DNA of 64,000 nt from Streptacidiphilus rugosus AM-16 (GTDB lineage Bacteria > Actinomycetota > Actinomycetes > Streptomycetales > Streptomycetaceae), in the NCBI RefSeq assembly GCF_000744655.1, contig NZ_JQMJ01000004.1, positions 2,666,001-2,730,000 of the forward strand, written 5' to 3'. Made by a program: the position numbers and the translations under genes. Position 1 is the stretch's first letter, and each line of letters opens with the position of its first letter. Positions 40,886 to 50,346 of this stretch are shown here, one piece after another. The notes under the pieces are model-generated. The model was not told where the DNA came from and ran no database searches. It was given only the letters and a program-made list of their open reading frames with translations.

Positions 40886-41620
40886 ATGGATCCGTCGTCG
40901 CTCGACGGGAAGGTCGTCGTCATCACCGGCGCGGCGCGTGGTCAGGGCGCGGTCGAGGCCCGGCTGTGCGCGGAGGCCGGGGCCCGCGTCGTGCTCACGG
41001 ACGTGCTGGAGGAACAGGGCCGGGCCACGGCCCGGGCTCTGGGAGCCGCCGCCCTCTTCGTGCCGCACGACGTCACGGACGCGAAGCAGTGGTCGGCCGT
41101 GGCCGACGCGGCGGTCTCGGCCTTCGGCCGCCTCGACGGCCTGGTCAACAACGCGGCCGTGTGGCGTACCGCCACGATCGAGGCGGAGACGCGGGAGAGC
41201 TTCGAGTCGCTGCTCCAGGTCAACCTGATCGGACCGTTCCTCGGGATCCAGGCGGTGCTGCCGGAGCTCCGCCGCGCGGGCGGCGGCTCGATCGTCAACA
41301 TCTCCTCGACGGCGGGCCTGGTCGGCATACCCCGTCACGCGGCCTACGGATCCACGAAGTTCGCCCTGCGCGGGCTGACCCGCTCCAGCGCGCTGGATCT
41401 CGGTCCGGACCGGATCCGGGTCAACTCGGTGCACCCCGGCGCGATCGAGACGCCGATGGTCGGGGCGGCCACGCCCGGCCGCGACTGGTCGCATCTCGCG
41501 CTGGGCCGGATCGGACAGCCGGAGGAGGTGGCCGGGCTCGTCCGCTTCCTGCTGTCCGACGCCGCGTCCTACATCACCGGCGCCGAGTTCACCGTCGACG
41601 GAGGGATGACCACCGCATGA
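40886..41620 (+). CDS. Short-chain dehydrogenase/reductase
   Basis: The protein has 244 aa. ATG 40886 is chosen because the longer frame would start inside the operator. Classical SDR motifs are present: cofactor loop TGAARGQG, NNAA, catalytic Ser in NISSTAGL, YGSTK, and the C-terminal PGAIETPMVG and ITGAEFTVDGGM. Asp at LTDVLEE after beta-2 suggests NAD(H) preference. The sequence is of the 3-alpha/20-beta hydroxysteroid dehydrogenase kind, but the true substrate is unknown. Its stop overlaps the hydrolase start (ATGA), and the pair is probably under TetR control. Confidence 0.92.
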   Translation: MDPSSLDGKVVVITGAARGQGAVEARLCAEAGARVVLTDVLEEQGRATARALGAAALFVPHDVTDAKQWSAVADAAVSAFGRLDGLVNNAAVWRTATIEAETRESFESLLQVNLIGPFLGIQAVLPELRRAGGGSIVNISSTAGLVGIPRHAAYGSTKFALRGLTRSSALDLGPDRIRVNSVHPGAIETPMVGAATPGRDWSHLALGRIGQPEEVAGLVRFLLSDAASYITGAEFTVDGGMTTA

Positions 41621-42591
41621 CCACGTCCGAGACTCCGCCAGAGGCTTCGGACCGGCTCTCGCCGGCCGCTCGCGCGCTGTGCGACCTGCTGGCGTCGGCC
41701 TTTCCCGATCCGGCGCGCGAGCCGCTCACCGTCGCCTCGATGCGGGCCGCGGCCAGGGCGGGCGTCCCGACGGACGGCAGGCCGAGCGGGCCGGTGCTCG
41801 CCGAGGTGCGCGACCTCGGCGCGGGCGGGTCCGTGCCGGTGCCGATGCGGCTCTACCGGCCGGACACCGCGGCCGGCCGACCGCTGCTGGTCTTCCTGCA
41901 CGGCGGCGGCTTCGTGATCTGCGATCTGGACACCCACGACCGCACCGCCAGGGAGCTCGCCCACCGCACCGGCGCGGCGGTCCTCTCCGTCGACTACCGG
42001 CTCGCACCGGAGCATCCCTTCCCCGCGGCGGCGGAGGACGCCCTCGCCGCCCTGTCCTGGGCGGTCGCCCACGCGGCGGAGCTGGGCTGCGATCCGGCAC
42101 GCGTCTTCGTCGGCGGCGACTCGGCCGGCGGGAACCTCGCCGTCGGCGCGGCGCTCGGGCTGCGGGACGCGGGAGGTCCGGCGCTCGCGGGGCAACTGCT
42201 GATCTACCCCTCCGTCCAGCAGGACGTGGCGGGCGGCTCGGCGGAGGAGTTCGCCCAGGGGTACTTCATGACGATCGACCACATCCGGTGGTTCTCCCGC
42301 CAGTACCTGGGCCCGTCCGGGGACCCGTACGACCCCCGGGCCTCCCCCGTGCTCGCCGCCGATCTCGCCGGGCTGCCGCCGGCCCTGCTGGTCGTCGCCG
42401 ACTGCGACACCCTGCGGGACCAGGCCCTCGCCTACGCACGCCGGCTGGCGGCGGCGGGCGTCCCGGCGGAGGTGCAGCTGCACCCGGGCGTGTTCCACGG
42501 CTTCCTCGGCGTACTGGGCGCGTTGCCGGAGGCCGAGTCGGCGCTGGCGGGCGCGGCGTCCTGGCTGCGGCGGCGGGCCGGGCAGACATGA
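41617..42591 (+). CDS. HSL-type alpha/beta hydrolase (esterase/lipase)
   Basis: The protein has 324 aa from ATG 41617. It carries the hormone-sensitive-lipase family motif FLHGGGF for the oxyanion hole, the nucleophile elbow GGDSAGGN, YRLAPEHPFPAA, the acid region VVADCDTLRDQ and the catalytic His in PGVFHGFLG. No signal peptide is found. It is coupled to the SDR gene, so the two may act in sequence on an ester- or hydroxyl-bearing lipid. The last 160 bp overlap ureD on the opposite strand. Confidence 0.93.
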   Translation: MTTSETPPEASDRLSPAARALCDLLASAFPDPAREPLTVASMRAAARAGVPTDGRPSGPVLAEVRDLGAGGSVPVPMRLYRPDTAAGRPLLVFLHGGGFVICDLDTHDRTARELAHRTGAAVLSVDYRLAPEHPFPAAAEDALAALSWAVAHAAELGCDPARVFVGGDSAGGNLAVGAALGLRDAGGPALAGQLLIYPSVQQDVAGGSAEEFAQGYFMTIDHIRWFSRQYLGPSGDPYDPRASPVLAADLAGLPPALLVVADCDTLRDQALAYARRLAAAGVPAEVQLHPGVFHGFLGVLGALPEAESALAGAASWLRRRAGQT

Positions 42592-43379
42592 GCGGCCGCG
42601 GCCTGCGGGCCGGGTCCGCCGGGTAGGGCTGCGCACCGCGCGAGGGCGGTGCGCAGTACGAGCGCGTCGGGGGCCAGCGCGCTGAGCAGCGTCAGTCCGT
42701 CCCCGAGCGCGAAGAGCGCGGCCTCGACGCCGCAGGGGAGGTCGGGCCACGGCGGAAGCGGTCCGGTGCTGAGCAGTTGGCCGAGCGCCCGGTGATCGGC
42801 GAGCACGGCGGGGCCGTCCCAGCCCGGCGCGCCTCCGGCCGTGCCGCCGAGGTCGGTCGACTGGTCGAGGACCAGCCGGTCGCCCCGGCGGACCGTCAGT
42901 CGGGCCGCGAGCCTTCCCGGCGGTTCGCCGTGCCGGCCGAGCACCTGTTCCTCGCGCAACAGCAACCGGGCGGTCCTGTCGAGGCGGATCCGCGTCCACA
43001 GCCGCAGCTCGCTCCCCGAGGCGGCGATCACCGGTTCGGGGAGCCACTCGAGTTCGGCCTCCGCTCCGACGGTGAGATCGAGCTCGTAGTGGGCCGGGAC
43101 GGGTTCGCGCCCGGGCAGGCTGACGGTGGCGGCCGCGGCGGACACACGCAGCCGCGCCCCCGGCTCCACCACGACCTCGATCCGCAGCCGGTCCCCTCCG
43201 AGCGGGGCGGCCATCGCGCCCACCACGACCACATGGGCGGCGGCCTCGCGCTCCGGATGCCGACTGCGGCGCAGCGCGAGCGGCCCGTCACCGGCCAGCA
43301 CCGGCAGCGCGGTTCCGCCCCGCCCGTCCGGGGCCGCGACGATCCGGGCGAGCGCGGTGACGCGGCCGGCCCCGCTCAC
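42432..43379 (-). CDS. ureD: Urease accessory protein UreD
   Basis: The protein has 315 aa from GTG 43379, which overlaps the ureG stop as GTGA. UreD features are [74 protein letters not shown] and [17 protein letters not shown]. The family normally ends shortly after this last region. Here the frame runs on for about 50 Ser/Ala/Arg-rich residues antisense to the hydrolase gene, suggesting loss of the original stop. UreD with UreF and UreG loads nickel into the urease active site. Confidence 0.88.
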   Translation of the reverse strand: MSGAGRVTALARIVAAPDGRGGTALPVLAGDGPLALRRSRHPEREAAAHVVVVGAMAAPLGGDRLRIEVVVEPGARLRVSAAAATVSLPGREPVPAHYELDLTVGAEAELEWLPEPVIAASGSELRLWTRIRLDRTARLLLREEQVLGRHGEPPGRLAARLTVRRGDRLVLDQSTDLGGTAGGAPGWDGPAVLADHRALGQLLSTGPLPPWPDLPCGVEAALFALGDGLTLLSALAPDALVLRTALARCAALPGGPGPQAAAAHVCPARRRSQDAAPASADSASGNAPSTPRKPWNTPGCSCTSAGTPAAASRRA

Positions 43380-44056
43380 ACCGGCTGCCACTCGGCGAGC
43401 CGCTCGCGCACCCACGCCGCGATCGGCGCGACGCCGTCCGGCCGCGCGAGCGAACAGAAGACGACGGGCAGGTCGCCGCGCTGCGCGGCGGCGTCCCTGG
43501 CCATGACGGAGAGGTCGGCGCCGACGAGCGGGGCGAGATCGGTCTTGTTGACGACGAGCAGGTCGGACGTGGTGACGCCGGGGCCGCCCTTGCGCGGGAT
43601 CTTGTCCCCCCCGGAGACGTCGATGACGAAGATCTGGTGGTCGACGAGACCCCGGCTGAAGGTGGCCGTCAGGTTGTCGCCGCCGCTCTCGACCAGCACC
43701 AGGTCGAGCGGGCCGACCCCGGCCTCCAGCTCCTCGACGGCTTCCAGGTTGGCGCTGATGTCGTCGCGGATCGCGGTGTGGGGACAGCAGCCGGTCTCCA
43801 CGGCGGAGATCCGCTCGGGCGGCAGGACGGCGTTCCGCAGCAGGAACTCGGCGTCCTCGGTGGTGTAGATGTCGTTGGTGACGACGGCGAGCGAGAGTTC
43901 GTCGCGCAGCGCACGGCAGAGCGCCGCGACGGTGGCGGTCTTCCCCGAGCCGACCGGGCCGCCGAGGCCGATCCGCAGCGCCCGGCGTCCGCCGATCGCC
44001 GGGAGCGGCGGGGCGGTGTGGTGGTCGTGGACGGGGAGGTCGGGGTCGAGGTGCAT
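43376..44056 (-). CDS. ureG: Urease accessory GTPase UreG
   Basis: The protein has 226 aa from ATG 44056. An N-terminal His/Asp stretch ([12 protein letters not shown]) may hold metal. Motifs: P-loop [49 protein letters not shown] with the nickel-binding [16 protein letters not shown], and [13 protein letters not shown] for guanine recognition. UreG hydrolyses GTP to deliver nickel to the apo-urease complex with UreF and UreD. Confidence 0.97.
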   Translation of the reverse strand: MHLDPDLPVHDHHTAPPLPAIGGRRALRIGLGGPVGSGKTATVAALCRALRDELSLAVVTNDIYTTEDAEFLLRNAVLPPERISAVETGCCPHTAIRDDISANLEAVEELEAGVGPLDLVLVESGGDNLTATFSRGLVDHQIFVIDVSGGDKIPRKGGPGVTTSDLLVVNKTDLAPLVGADLSVMARDAAAQRGDLPVVFCSLARPDGVAPIAAWVRERLAEWQPV

Positions 44057-44090
44057 GGGTGGCTCCGATCGTGGGGCGGGCGTGCGACGG

Positions 44091-44771
44091 TCAGGACGCG
44101 AAGAGCCGGACGGGCCAGGCTGCGTGCTGTTCGGCGTGGAGGTCGAGGAGGGGCGCCCCGGCCGTCGGCAGGAGGTCGAGGTCGCCGGTTCTGGACGCCT
44201 CGGCAGCGGCTGCGACGGCGGTCCGGCCGACTTCGCCGATCGGCTCGGCGAGCGTGGCCAGGACGGCGGTCGCCCGGAAGGGATCCAGGCCGATCAGTCG
44301 CACGCAGGCGGTGACCGGCCCGGAGACCGACTCGTAGGCCACCGCCGTCGCGGCGTCCTCCGGCAGGAGTCCGGCCACCGCGGCGACCAGCCCGAGGACG
44401 ACCGCCTGGTGTCCGCCGCCCGGCAGTTCGCGCGCGAGGGCGTCCAGGGAGGGGTCCGGCCAGGCCGCACGCGCCGCGCGCAGCAGTTGCCGGCCGAGCC
44501 GCCGGGACACGGCGCGCAGCGCCGGGGAGGGCGTCCGCGCCTCGGCCGCCTCGTCCAGGGCGAGCAGGTCGAGGCCCGAGGCGGCGGCCGCCGCCAGCGC
44601 GGCCGAGGTGAGCCCGACCGTGCGCAGCCGTCCGGTGCAGAACGCCTCCAGACTCACCGCGTCGTGCACCCGGCCGGCCCGGACCGCCGCCTCGACGCCG
44701 CCGGAGTGCGCGTGCCCCCCGGCGGGGAAACGCCCGTCGGCGAGGACCAGGAGGGCCGGATGCACTGCCAT
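44091..44771 (-). CDS. ureF: Urease accessory protein UreF
   Basis: The protein has 226 aa. ATG 44771 is preferred to GTG 44777 because AAGAGG lies 8 nt before it. It begins [20 protein letters not shown] and [16 protein letters not shown], the usual UreF N-terminus (LLxLADxRFPxGGxAHSGG). It is helical throughout, with [20 protein letters not shown] near the end. UreF gates GTPase activity of UreG during nickel insertion. It lies between ureC and ureG in the standard order. Confidence 0.94.
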   Translation of the reverse strand: MAVHPALLVLADGRFPAGGHAHSGGVEAAVRAGRVHDAVSLEAFCTGRLRTVGLTSAALAAAAASGLDLLALDEAAEARTPSPALRAVSRRLGRQLLRAARAAWPDPSLDALARELPGGGHQAVVLGLVAAVAGLLPEDAATAVAYESVSGPVTACVRLIGLDPFRATAVLATLAEPIGEVGRTAVAAAAEASRTGDLDLLPTAGAPLLDLHAEQHAAWPVRLFAS

Positions 44772-44837
44772 CGTCACGACCTCTTCACGCGGGCGGGGGC
44801 GTCTCAGGATTGCGACCGGTCAGGACGGTCGAAGCGG

Positions 44838-46598
44838 TCAGAACAGGAAGTACCGCTGGGCCATGGGCAGTTCCTCGGCCGGGTGCGGTTCGACCACGTC
44901 GCCGTCGATCCGCACGGTGAAGGTGTCAGGATCGACGGTGACCCCGGGCAGGGCGCTGTTCTCGCGCATCGTGCTCTTGGTCACGGCCCGGGTGTCGGTG
45001 ATCGCCGTGAAGGCCTTGGCCACACCGAGCCGCTCCGCGAGCCGCTCGGGCAGGCCGTCGTCGAGCGCCCACCGGGTGGTGAAGTTCAGCGAGTTGGCCG
45101 AGGGAGCGCGCCCGATGCCGCCGAACATGGGACGGGGGAACACCGGCTGCGGGGTCGGGATGGAGGCGTTCGCGTCCCCCATCTGGGCCCAGGCGATCTG
45201 CCCTCCCTTGAGCACCAGATCGGGCTTCACCCCGAAGAAGGCCGGCGTCCACAGCACCAGGTCGGCGAGCTTCCCCGGCTCCACCGAGCCGATCTCCTCG
45301 GCCATGCCCTGGGCCAGCGCGGGATTGATCGTGTACTTGGCCACGTAGCGGCGCGCACGCCGGTTGTCCGCGCGCCCGTCGCCGGGCAGCGCGCCGCGGC
45401 GTCGCTTCATCACGTGCGCTGTCTGCCAGGTGCGCAGCACCACCTCGCCGATCCGGCCCATGGCCTGCGAGTCCGAGCTGATGATCGAGATCGCGCCCAG
45501 GTCGTGCAGCACGTCCTCCGCCGCGATCGTGGTCGGCCGGATCCTCGACTCGGCGAAGGCCAGGTCCTCCGGCACGTTCGCGCTCAGATGGTGGCAGACC
45601 ATCAGCATGTCGAGGTGCTCCGCCACCGTGTTGTGGGTGTGCGGGCGGGTCGGATTGGTGGAGCTGGGCAGGATGTTCGGCTCGGAGACGACGGTGATGA
45701 TGTCCGGCGCGTGCCCGCCGCCCGCGCCCTCCGCGTGGTAGGCGTGGACCCCGCGTCCGGCGATCGCGGCCAGGGTGTCCTGGACGAATCCGGCCTCGTT
45801 CAGCGTGTCCGTGTGCAGCGCCAGCTGTGCGCCGCTCTCCTCGCAGACGCGCAGGCACGCGTCGATCGCGGCGGGCGTCGCACCCCAGTCCTCGTGGATC
45901 TTGAACCCGACGGCGCCACCGCGCAGTTGCGCGTGCATCGCCTCCCTGGAGACCGTGTTGCCCTTGCCGAGCAGTCCGAGGTTGACCGGGTACTGCTCCG
46001 CCGCCGCGAACATCCGGGCCAGGTGCCAGGAACCTGGCGTGATCGTCGTCGCCTTCGAGCCCTCGGCCGGGCCGGTCCCGCCGCCGACCAGGGTGGTCAC
46101 CCCGGAGGCGAGCGCCTCCTCGAAGAGCTGCGGGCAGATGAAGTGCACGTGCGCGTCCACGGCCCCCGCGGTGAGGATCCGGCCGTTTCCGGCGATCACC
46201 TCCGTCTCTGGGCCGATCACCAGGTCCGGATGGACGCCGTCCATCGTCTCGGGGTTGCCGGCCTTGCCCAGGGCGGTGATCCGGCCGTCGCGGATGCCGA
46301 CGTCGGCCTTGACGACGCCCCAGTGGTCCAGCACGACAGCGCCGGTGACGACCGTGTCCGGCGCGCCCTCGGCCCGGGAGACGCGACTCTGCCCCATGGA
46401 CTCGCGGATCACCTTGCCGCCGCCGAAGACGGCCTCGTCGCCGCCGCCGCAGCGGTCCTCCTCGACCTCGATCAGCAGGTCGGTGTCGGCGAGCCGGATC
46501 CGGTCCCCGACGGTCGGCCCGTAGAGGTCGGCGTAGCGCCGCCGAGTCACCGTCAGGGCCGCCGCGCGCGGTCCTTCGGCTTCCGGATTCCCGCTCAT
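44838..46598 (-). CDS. ureC: Urease alpha subunit UreC
   Basis: The protein has 586 aa; the usual length is about 570. Nickel ligands and catalytic residues are intact: [10 protein letters not shown], the carbamylated Lys in [33 protein letters not shown], and the flap His in [29 protein letters not shown] supplies a metal Asp. The start ATG 46598 overlaps the ureB stop. The enzyme hydrolyses urea to ammonia and carbamate in the cytosol. Confidence 0.98.
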   Translation of the reverse strand: MSGNPEAEGPRAAALTVTRRRYADLYGPTVGDRIRLADTDLLIEVEEDRCGGGDEAVFGGGKVIRESMGQSRVSRAEGAPDTVVTGAVVLDHWGVVKADVGIRDGRITALGKAGNPETMDGVHPDLVIGPETEVIAGNGRILTAGAVDAHVHFICPQLFEEALASGVTTLVGGGTGPAEGSKATTITPGSWHLARMFAAAEQYPVNLGLLGKGNTVSREAMHAQLRGGAVGFKIHEDWGATPAAIDACLRVCEESGAQLALHTDTLNEAGFVQDTLAAIAGRGVHAYHAEGAGGGHAPDIITVVSEPNILPSSTNPTRPHTHNTVAEHLDMLMVCHHLSANVPEDLAFAESRIRPTTIAAEDVLHDLGAISIISSDSQAMGRIGEVVLRTWQTAHVMKRRRGALPGDGRADNRRARRYVAKYTINPALAQGMAEEIGSVEPGKLADLVLWTPAFFGVKPDLVLKGGQIAWAQMGDANASIPTPQPVFPRPMFGGIGRAPSANSLNFTTRWALDDGLPERLAERLGVAKAFTAITDTRAVTKSTMRENSALPGVTVDPDTFTVRIDGDVVEPHPAEELPMAQRYFLF

Positions 46599-46927
46599 CG
46601 CGCCTCCTCCGGCCCGTCCAGGGGACCGGCCGTCCCGCCGCGCAGACCCAGCACCTCGCGGCGGCCGCCCAGCGGCACCAGCTCCACCCGGGCCGGGATG
46701 CCGGGTTCGAAGCGGACCGCGGTCCCTGCGGGGATGTTGAGTCTGAGCCCGCGCGCGGCGGCGCGGTCGAAGTCGAGGCCCGGATTGGCCTCGGCGAAGT
46801 GGTAGTGCGAGCCGACCTGCACCGGGCGGTCGGCGGTGTTGAGGACGGTGAGCACGGTCACCGCCCGCCCGACGTTGAGCGCGACATCGCCCTCGCCGAG
46901 CAGCAGTTCACCTGGGATCAGGGACAT
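46595..46927 (-). CDS. ureB: Urease beta subunit UreB
   Basis: The protein has 110 aa from ATG 46927. Typical UreB text is [60 protein letters not shown] and [20 protein letters not shown]. It is a separate polypeptide, as in most actinomycetes, and assembles with UreA and UreC. Confidence 0.97.
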   Translation of the reverse strand: MSLIPGELLLGEGDVALNVGRAVTVLTVLNTADRPVQVGSHYHFAEANPGLDFDRAAARGLRLNIPAGTAVRFEPGIPARVELVPLGGRREVLGLRGGTAGPLDGPEEAR

Positions 46928-46957
46928 CTCCGCAGCTTCCCCTCCGGTCGGGCCGTG

Positions 46958-47260
46958 TCAGTGGATGGGCTCGTGCAGGGTGACGAGCTTGGTGCCGTCG
47001 GGGAAGGTCGCCTCGACCTGGACGTCGGGGATCATCTCCGGCACGCCCTCCATCACGTCCGCGCGGCCCAGCACCGAACGCCCCGACTCCATCAGTTCGG
47101 CGACGGTCCGCCCGTCGCGGGCGCCCTCCAGCACATGGACGGTCAGGATCGCGAGCGCCTCGGGATGGTTGAGCCTCAGCCCGCGCGCTCTGCGGGCGGA
47201 GGCGACGTCGGCGGCCACATGGATGAGCAGTCGTTCCTGCTCGTGCGGGGTGAGTCTCAT
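46958..47260 (-). CDS. ureA: Urease gamma subunit UreA
   Basis: The protein has 100 aa from ATG 47260, with GAGGAGC upstream. It begins [20 protein letters not shown] and contains [34 protein letters not shown] and [20 protein letters not shown], the full family pattern. It is the first gene of the ureABCFGD operon. Confidence 0.97.
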   Translation of the reverse strand: MRLTPHEQERLLIHVAADVASARRARGLRLNHPEALAILTVHVLEGARDGRTVAELMESGRSVLGRADVMEGVPEMIPDVQVEATFPDGTKLVTLHEPIH

Positions 47261-47564
47261 CGGACGCTGCTCCTCGGGTGGGAGGCCGGACTCGTCGCCG
47301 CAGGGGCACCGCCCTGTGCCGCCGCGTGCCACGAGTGCGGCCACCGTAGCCGAAGCCGGGGCCGCCGGTCAGCGAACCTCGGCCAGAAACTACGCGCGTC
47401 ACACAGAAGTAACCTGACGGTCCATGAGCCGCTTCCGCGGCGCCGACCCGGGCGGGCCCTCCGGTCATCGGACGCACGGCCTCTTCCGCCGCCGCCGTCG
47501 CTGCGTCACCATGGTGTCGCGAACAGTCACCAGCAGGAGCGACACCACCGAGCAAGGGGTTGTC
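47261..47564. promoter_or_regulatory. Divergent region with possible GlnR box upstream of urease
   Basis: The 304-bp gap lies between ureA (left) and a small coupled gene pair (right). GTCAC-N6-GTAAC at 47398-47413, with GAAAC at 47386-47390 seven bases before, resembles the a/b half-sites of GlnR operators (GTnAC and GAAAC with 6-bp spacing). Urease is a known GlnR target in Streptomyces, so nitrogen control is plausible. No nickel-repressor (TTGCAA) repeat is visible. Confidence 0.4.
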
Positions 47565-47723
47565 ATGAGGTTGGGCAAGATCGTCGCCACGGGCATCGCC
47601 GAGGACGTCGTGGACGCGTCCGTCGAGGAGTCCCTCCCCACCGTCACCAGTGAGACCACCGCCGCCGACCCGGCGGTCGACGCGCCCGCCCCCGCGCAGG
47701 CGGGTTCGAGCGCGGAGCGGTGA
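47565..47723 (+). CDS. 52-aa acidic small protein
   Basis: ATG 47565 follows AAGGGG at good spacing. The protein begins MRLGKIVATGIAEDVVDASV and is then acidic and Pro/Ala/Thr-rich, without Cys or TM. Its TGA overlaps the GTG of the next gene (GTGA), so the two are translated together. Not recognised. Confidence 0.55.
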   Translation: MRLGKIVATGIAEDVVDASVEESLPTVTSETTAADPAVDAPAPAQAGSSAER

Positions 47724-48439
47724 CACCCTTCCGGCGCGCCCCCAGGGAGCGTCCGGACCGGCCGCCGGTCGGGTACAAGATCGCCCGCCCGATGCTCTCC
47801 GCGGACGGCGCCCGCCTGGGCTTCCGCGGGGTGTCGCTCGGCGGGGACATCGTCTACGGGCCGCTCGACGACGCCCGTTGCGGTTACGAGCGGCGGCACC
47901 GGCCGCCGTCGCGGTGGTGCGCCTGCGGCTTCTACTGCCTGCACGACGCGGCCGCGGCGATCGAGCTCGGCTGTGCGACGGAGTACCGCGACACGGTGCT
48001 GCTCGAGGTCGCGGTCCTGGGCGTCTACCTGCGCCACGAACGCGGCATGCGCTTCGAGCGGCAGCGGGTCCGCCGGATCCTGTGGCCTCGCTGTGCCTGC
48101 GGCCGCCGGTCCGAGGGCGTGCTCGACACGGGCGAGGGAATCCTCGGCTGGCGCGCGCTCACCGGCAGCTGCGCCGTCTGCGCCGGGCACCGGCCGCTGC
48201 TCCGCTTCGACGCGTACGCGGGGCTGGGCGGTCCCGGCGTCACCGCGGCCTGCGACGAACGTCTCGCTCCCCCGGCGCCGCGCGCCCCGATCGCCGCCGA
48301 CCTCACCCTCTCGCTCGACCAGGCCGGCGGCGCCGACGGCCTGGTCCCCCAGCTCGCCGCCGAGGCCGCACTGCTCCAGGCCCGCCTGGACTGGTTCCAG
48401 CTGCAACTCGGCCGCCTCGGCGACCCGACGGACGGCTGA
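47720..48439 (+). CDS. Cys-rich protein of unknown function
   Basis: The protein has 239 aa from GTG 47720, coupled to the 52-aa gene. It carries many Cys in metal-site-like spacing: WCACGFYCLHDAAAA, LGCATEY, RCACGRRSEG and SCAVCAGH, which suggests two zinc or redox sites. RPMLSADGARLGFRGVSLGG and DTVLLEVAVLGVYLRHERGM frame them. A C-terminal helix (AAEALLQARL-like, LQLGRLGD) follows. No signal or TM is present. I do not recognise the family; the spacing points to a cytosolic metal-binding protein. Confidence 0.7.
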   Translation: MTPFRRAPRERPDRPPVGYKIARPMLSADGARLGFRGVSLGGDIVYGPLDDARCGYERRHRPPSRWCACGFYCLHDAAAAIELGCATEYRDTVLLEVAVLGVYLRHERGMRFERQRVRRILWPRCACGRRSEGVLDTGEGILGWRALTGSCAVCAGHRPLLRFDAYAGLGGPGVTAACDERLAPPAPRAPIAADLTLSLDQAGGADGLVPQLAAEAALLQARLDWFQLQLGRLGDPTDG

Positions 48440-48537
48440 CCCACCGGGACGACGCCCACACCGTCGCGGCCGGCCGGGCGTCGCCGAGCACTCCGGGTCG
48501 GCCTCGGGCCCGGCCCGGCAGGGCCTATGGTGGCTGC

Positions 48538-48918
48538 ATGACTCAGGAGCTTCCCACCGCGCCGGTGCGGGTCGACGCCTGGATCTGGTCGGTGCGGCTC
48601 GCCAAGACCCGGTCCGCGGCCGGGGCCGCCTGCCGGGCCGGGCACGTCCGGGTGAACGGCGAGCGGGCCAAGCCCGCGCAGCCGGTGAAGCCCGGCGACG
48701 AGGTGCGGCTGCGGCAGGAGGGCCGGGAGCGCATCGTGATCGTCCAGCGGACCGTCGTCAAGCGGGTCGGCGCGCCGGTCGCCGCCGAGTGCCTGATCGA
48801 CAAGAGCCCGCCGCCCCCGCCCCGCGAGCTGCTCGCCGCGCTGCCGGTCCGCGACCGCGGCGCGGGCCGGCCCACCAAGCGCGAACGGCGCGAGACGGAC
48901 CGGCTCAAGGGGCTCTGA
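48538..48918 (+). CDS. S4-domain RNA-binding protein (Hsp15-like)
   Basis: The protein has 126 aa from ATG 48538. Residues 9-70 form an S4 domain: RVDAWIWSVRLAKTRSAAGA, ACRAGHVRVNGERAKPAQPV and KPGDEVRLRQ. A basic C-terminus (GRPTKRERRETDRLKGL) follows, as in the Hsp15/RlbA group that binds stalled large ribosomal subunits. It is a single gene ending in a shared hairpin. Confidence 0.92.
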   Translation: MTQELPTAPVRVDAWIWSVRLAKTRSAAGAACRAGHVRVNGERAKPAQPVKPGDEVRLRQEGRERIVIVQRTVVKRVGAPVAAECLIDKSPPPPPRELLAALPVRDRGAGRPTKRERRETDRLKGL

Positions 48919-48919
48919 G

Positions 48920-48941
48920 GCGGGCCCGGGCTCAGGCCCGC
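48920..48941. terminator. Hairpin between S4 and methyltransferase genes
   Basis: GCGGGCC (48920-48926) and GGCCCGC (48935-48941) form a 7-bp stem with an 8-nt loop in the 13-bp gap between convergent genes, and it includes the methyltransferase stop. Confidence 0.5.
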
Positions 48942-49801
48942 TTGACCGAGACCACGCCGTAGCCGGCGACGTCCTCCGCGGTCAGGGCACGGTCGTCGTC
49001 GCTGACGTCCTCCGCGCCCGCGTGCCACTCGTTGACCGGGACCACCCCGGGAGCGACCGGCTCCCAGCCGTGGCCGGAGGCGAAGCGCAGGATCTCGTCG
49101 TGCGAGCGCGAGGCGATGTGCAGGCCCGAACCGCTGTAGACGCGGGTCACCGCCTCGGCCACCTCGGGCGAGAGGAAGTCGCCGCTGCCGTGGGAGAGGA
49201 TCAGCGCGCTGCCGGCCGGAAGCATCTGCTTGTACCGGTCGAGCAGGCCGTACGGGTCGTCGCCGTCGGGCAGGAAGTGCAGCAGCGCCACCACGAGCAG
49301 GGCCACCGGCTCGTCGAAGTCCAGCAGTTCCTTCGTCGCCGGGGCGTTGAGGATCGACGCCGGGTCGTGGAAGTCCGCGTCGACGTAGGCGGTACGGCCC
49401 TCGGGCGTGCTGCTGAGCAGTGCGCGGGCGTGGGTCAGCACCATCGGGTCGTTGTCCACGTAGACCACCCGCGCGTCGGGCGCGAGCAGCTGCGCGACCT
49501 CGTGGGTGTTGTTCGCCGTCGGGATCCCGGTGCCGATGTCGAGGAACTGACGGATCCCCAGGGAGCCCGCGTAGCGCACCGCGCGGCCGAGGAAGCGCCG
49601 GTTGGCCCGCGCGCCGGCCGGTGCGGTCGGCAGCAGTTTGACGACCTGCTCGGCGGCGACCCGGTCGGCGGGGAAGTTGTCCTTGCCGCCGAGGTAGTAG
49701 TCGTACATCCGCGCCGGGTGCGGGATGTCGGTGCGCAGCTCCGTGTGGCGCGCGGCGTCCCCGCCGTCCTCACCCGTGGCCCAGTCCCAGCTCTCGTCCA
49801 C
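48932..49801 (-). CDS. DUF574-type S-adenosyl-L-methionine methyltransferase
   Basis: The protein has 289 aa from GTG 49801, placed 8 nt after GGGGAGG; GTG 49810 is an alternative. The family pattern is clear: ELRTDIPHPARMYDYYLGGK, DNFPADRVAAEQVV, ANRRFLGRAVRYAGSLGIRQ, the SAM site FLDIGTGIPTANNTHEVAQ, VVYVDNDPMVLTHARALL and LPDGDDPYGLLDRYKQMLPA. These proteins are abundant and of unknown substrate in Streptomyces. Confidence 0.93.
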   Translation of the reverse strand: MDESWDWATGEDGGDAARHTELRTDIPHPARMYDYYLGGKDNFPADRVAAEQVVKLLPTAPAGARANRRFLGRAVRYAGSLGIRQFLDIGTGIPTANNTHEVAQLLAPDARVVYVDNDPMVLTHARALLSSTPEGRTAYVDADFHDPASILNAPATKELLDFDEPVALLVVALLHFLPDGDDPYGLLDRYKQMLPAGSALILSHGSGDFLSPEVAEAVTRVYSGSGLHIASRSHDEILRFASGHGWEPVAPGVVPVNEWHAGAEDVSDDDRALTAEDVAGYGVVSVKRA

Positions 49802-49917
49802 CGCGGACACCTCCCCAGCTGTTCCCGCACGCGAGAACACCACACCCCGGACCGGGGTGACATTTCGCCTCCCCGTAAATCCCCACCATGCTAACTGTGG
49901 CACGAGAGACTGGCAGC

Positions 49918-50322
49918 ATGCATCACGGATCTTTCACGCCCGGTCAACTTCGTTCCTATTGCCTTGAATTCAACGGATCTGAAGAAACTTTCCCCTTCAA
50001 TCCCGAGACTTCCGTCTTCAAGGTGGGTGGAAAGATGTTCGCGCTCGTCGAGTTGGACGGTGCGCCGCCACTCACTGTGAGCCTCAAGTGCGATCCCGAA
50101 CTCGCCGTCCGACTGAGGGAGGAACACCCGGCGATCACCGGCGGGTGGCACCTGAACAAGCGCCACTGGAACAGCGTGCTGCTGGACGGCTCGCTGCCGG
50201 AACGGCTGGTCCACGAGATGATCGAGGACTCCTACGACCTGGTCGTCTCCTCACTGCCGCGCAGGCAGCAACTGCTCCTGGACTGGCCCGGCACACGACG
50301 GCGTGAGCGCGACGGGGAGTGA
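49918..50322 (+). CDS. MmcQ/YjbR family protein
   Basis: The protein has 134 aa from ATG 49918; ATG 49888 would add ten residues. It reads MHHGSFTPGQLRSYCLEFNG, SEETFPFNPETSVFKVGGKM, FALVELDGAPPLTVSLKCDP, ITGGWHLNKRHWNSVLLDGS and DSYDLVVSSLPRR, the standard YjbR/CyaY-like fold pattern with a DNA-binding-like surface. The first 40 codons use many A/T third positions (GAATTCAACGGATCTGAAGA), unlike neighbours, which may favour initiation. Function unknown. Confidence 0.92.
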   Translation: MHHGSFTPGQLRSYCLEFNGSEETFPFNPETSVFKVGGKMFALVELDGAPPLTVSLKCDPELAVRLREEHPAITGGWHLNKRHWNSVLLDGSLPERLVHEMIEDSYDLVVSSLPRRQQLLLDWPGTRRRERDGE

Positions 50323-50326
50323 GGGA

Positions 50327-50346
50327 AGGCGCGCGGGGTCGCGCCT
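50327..50346. terminator. Hairpin between YjbR and cupin genes
   Basis: AGGCGCG (50327-50333) and CGCGCCT (50340-50346) form a 7-bp stem with a 6-nt loop in the short gap between convergent genes, reaching the cupin stop codon. Confidence 0.5.
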
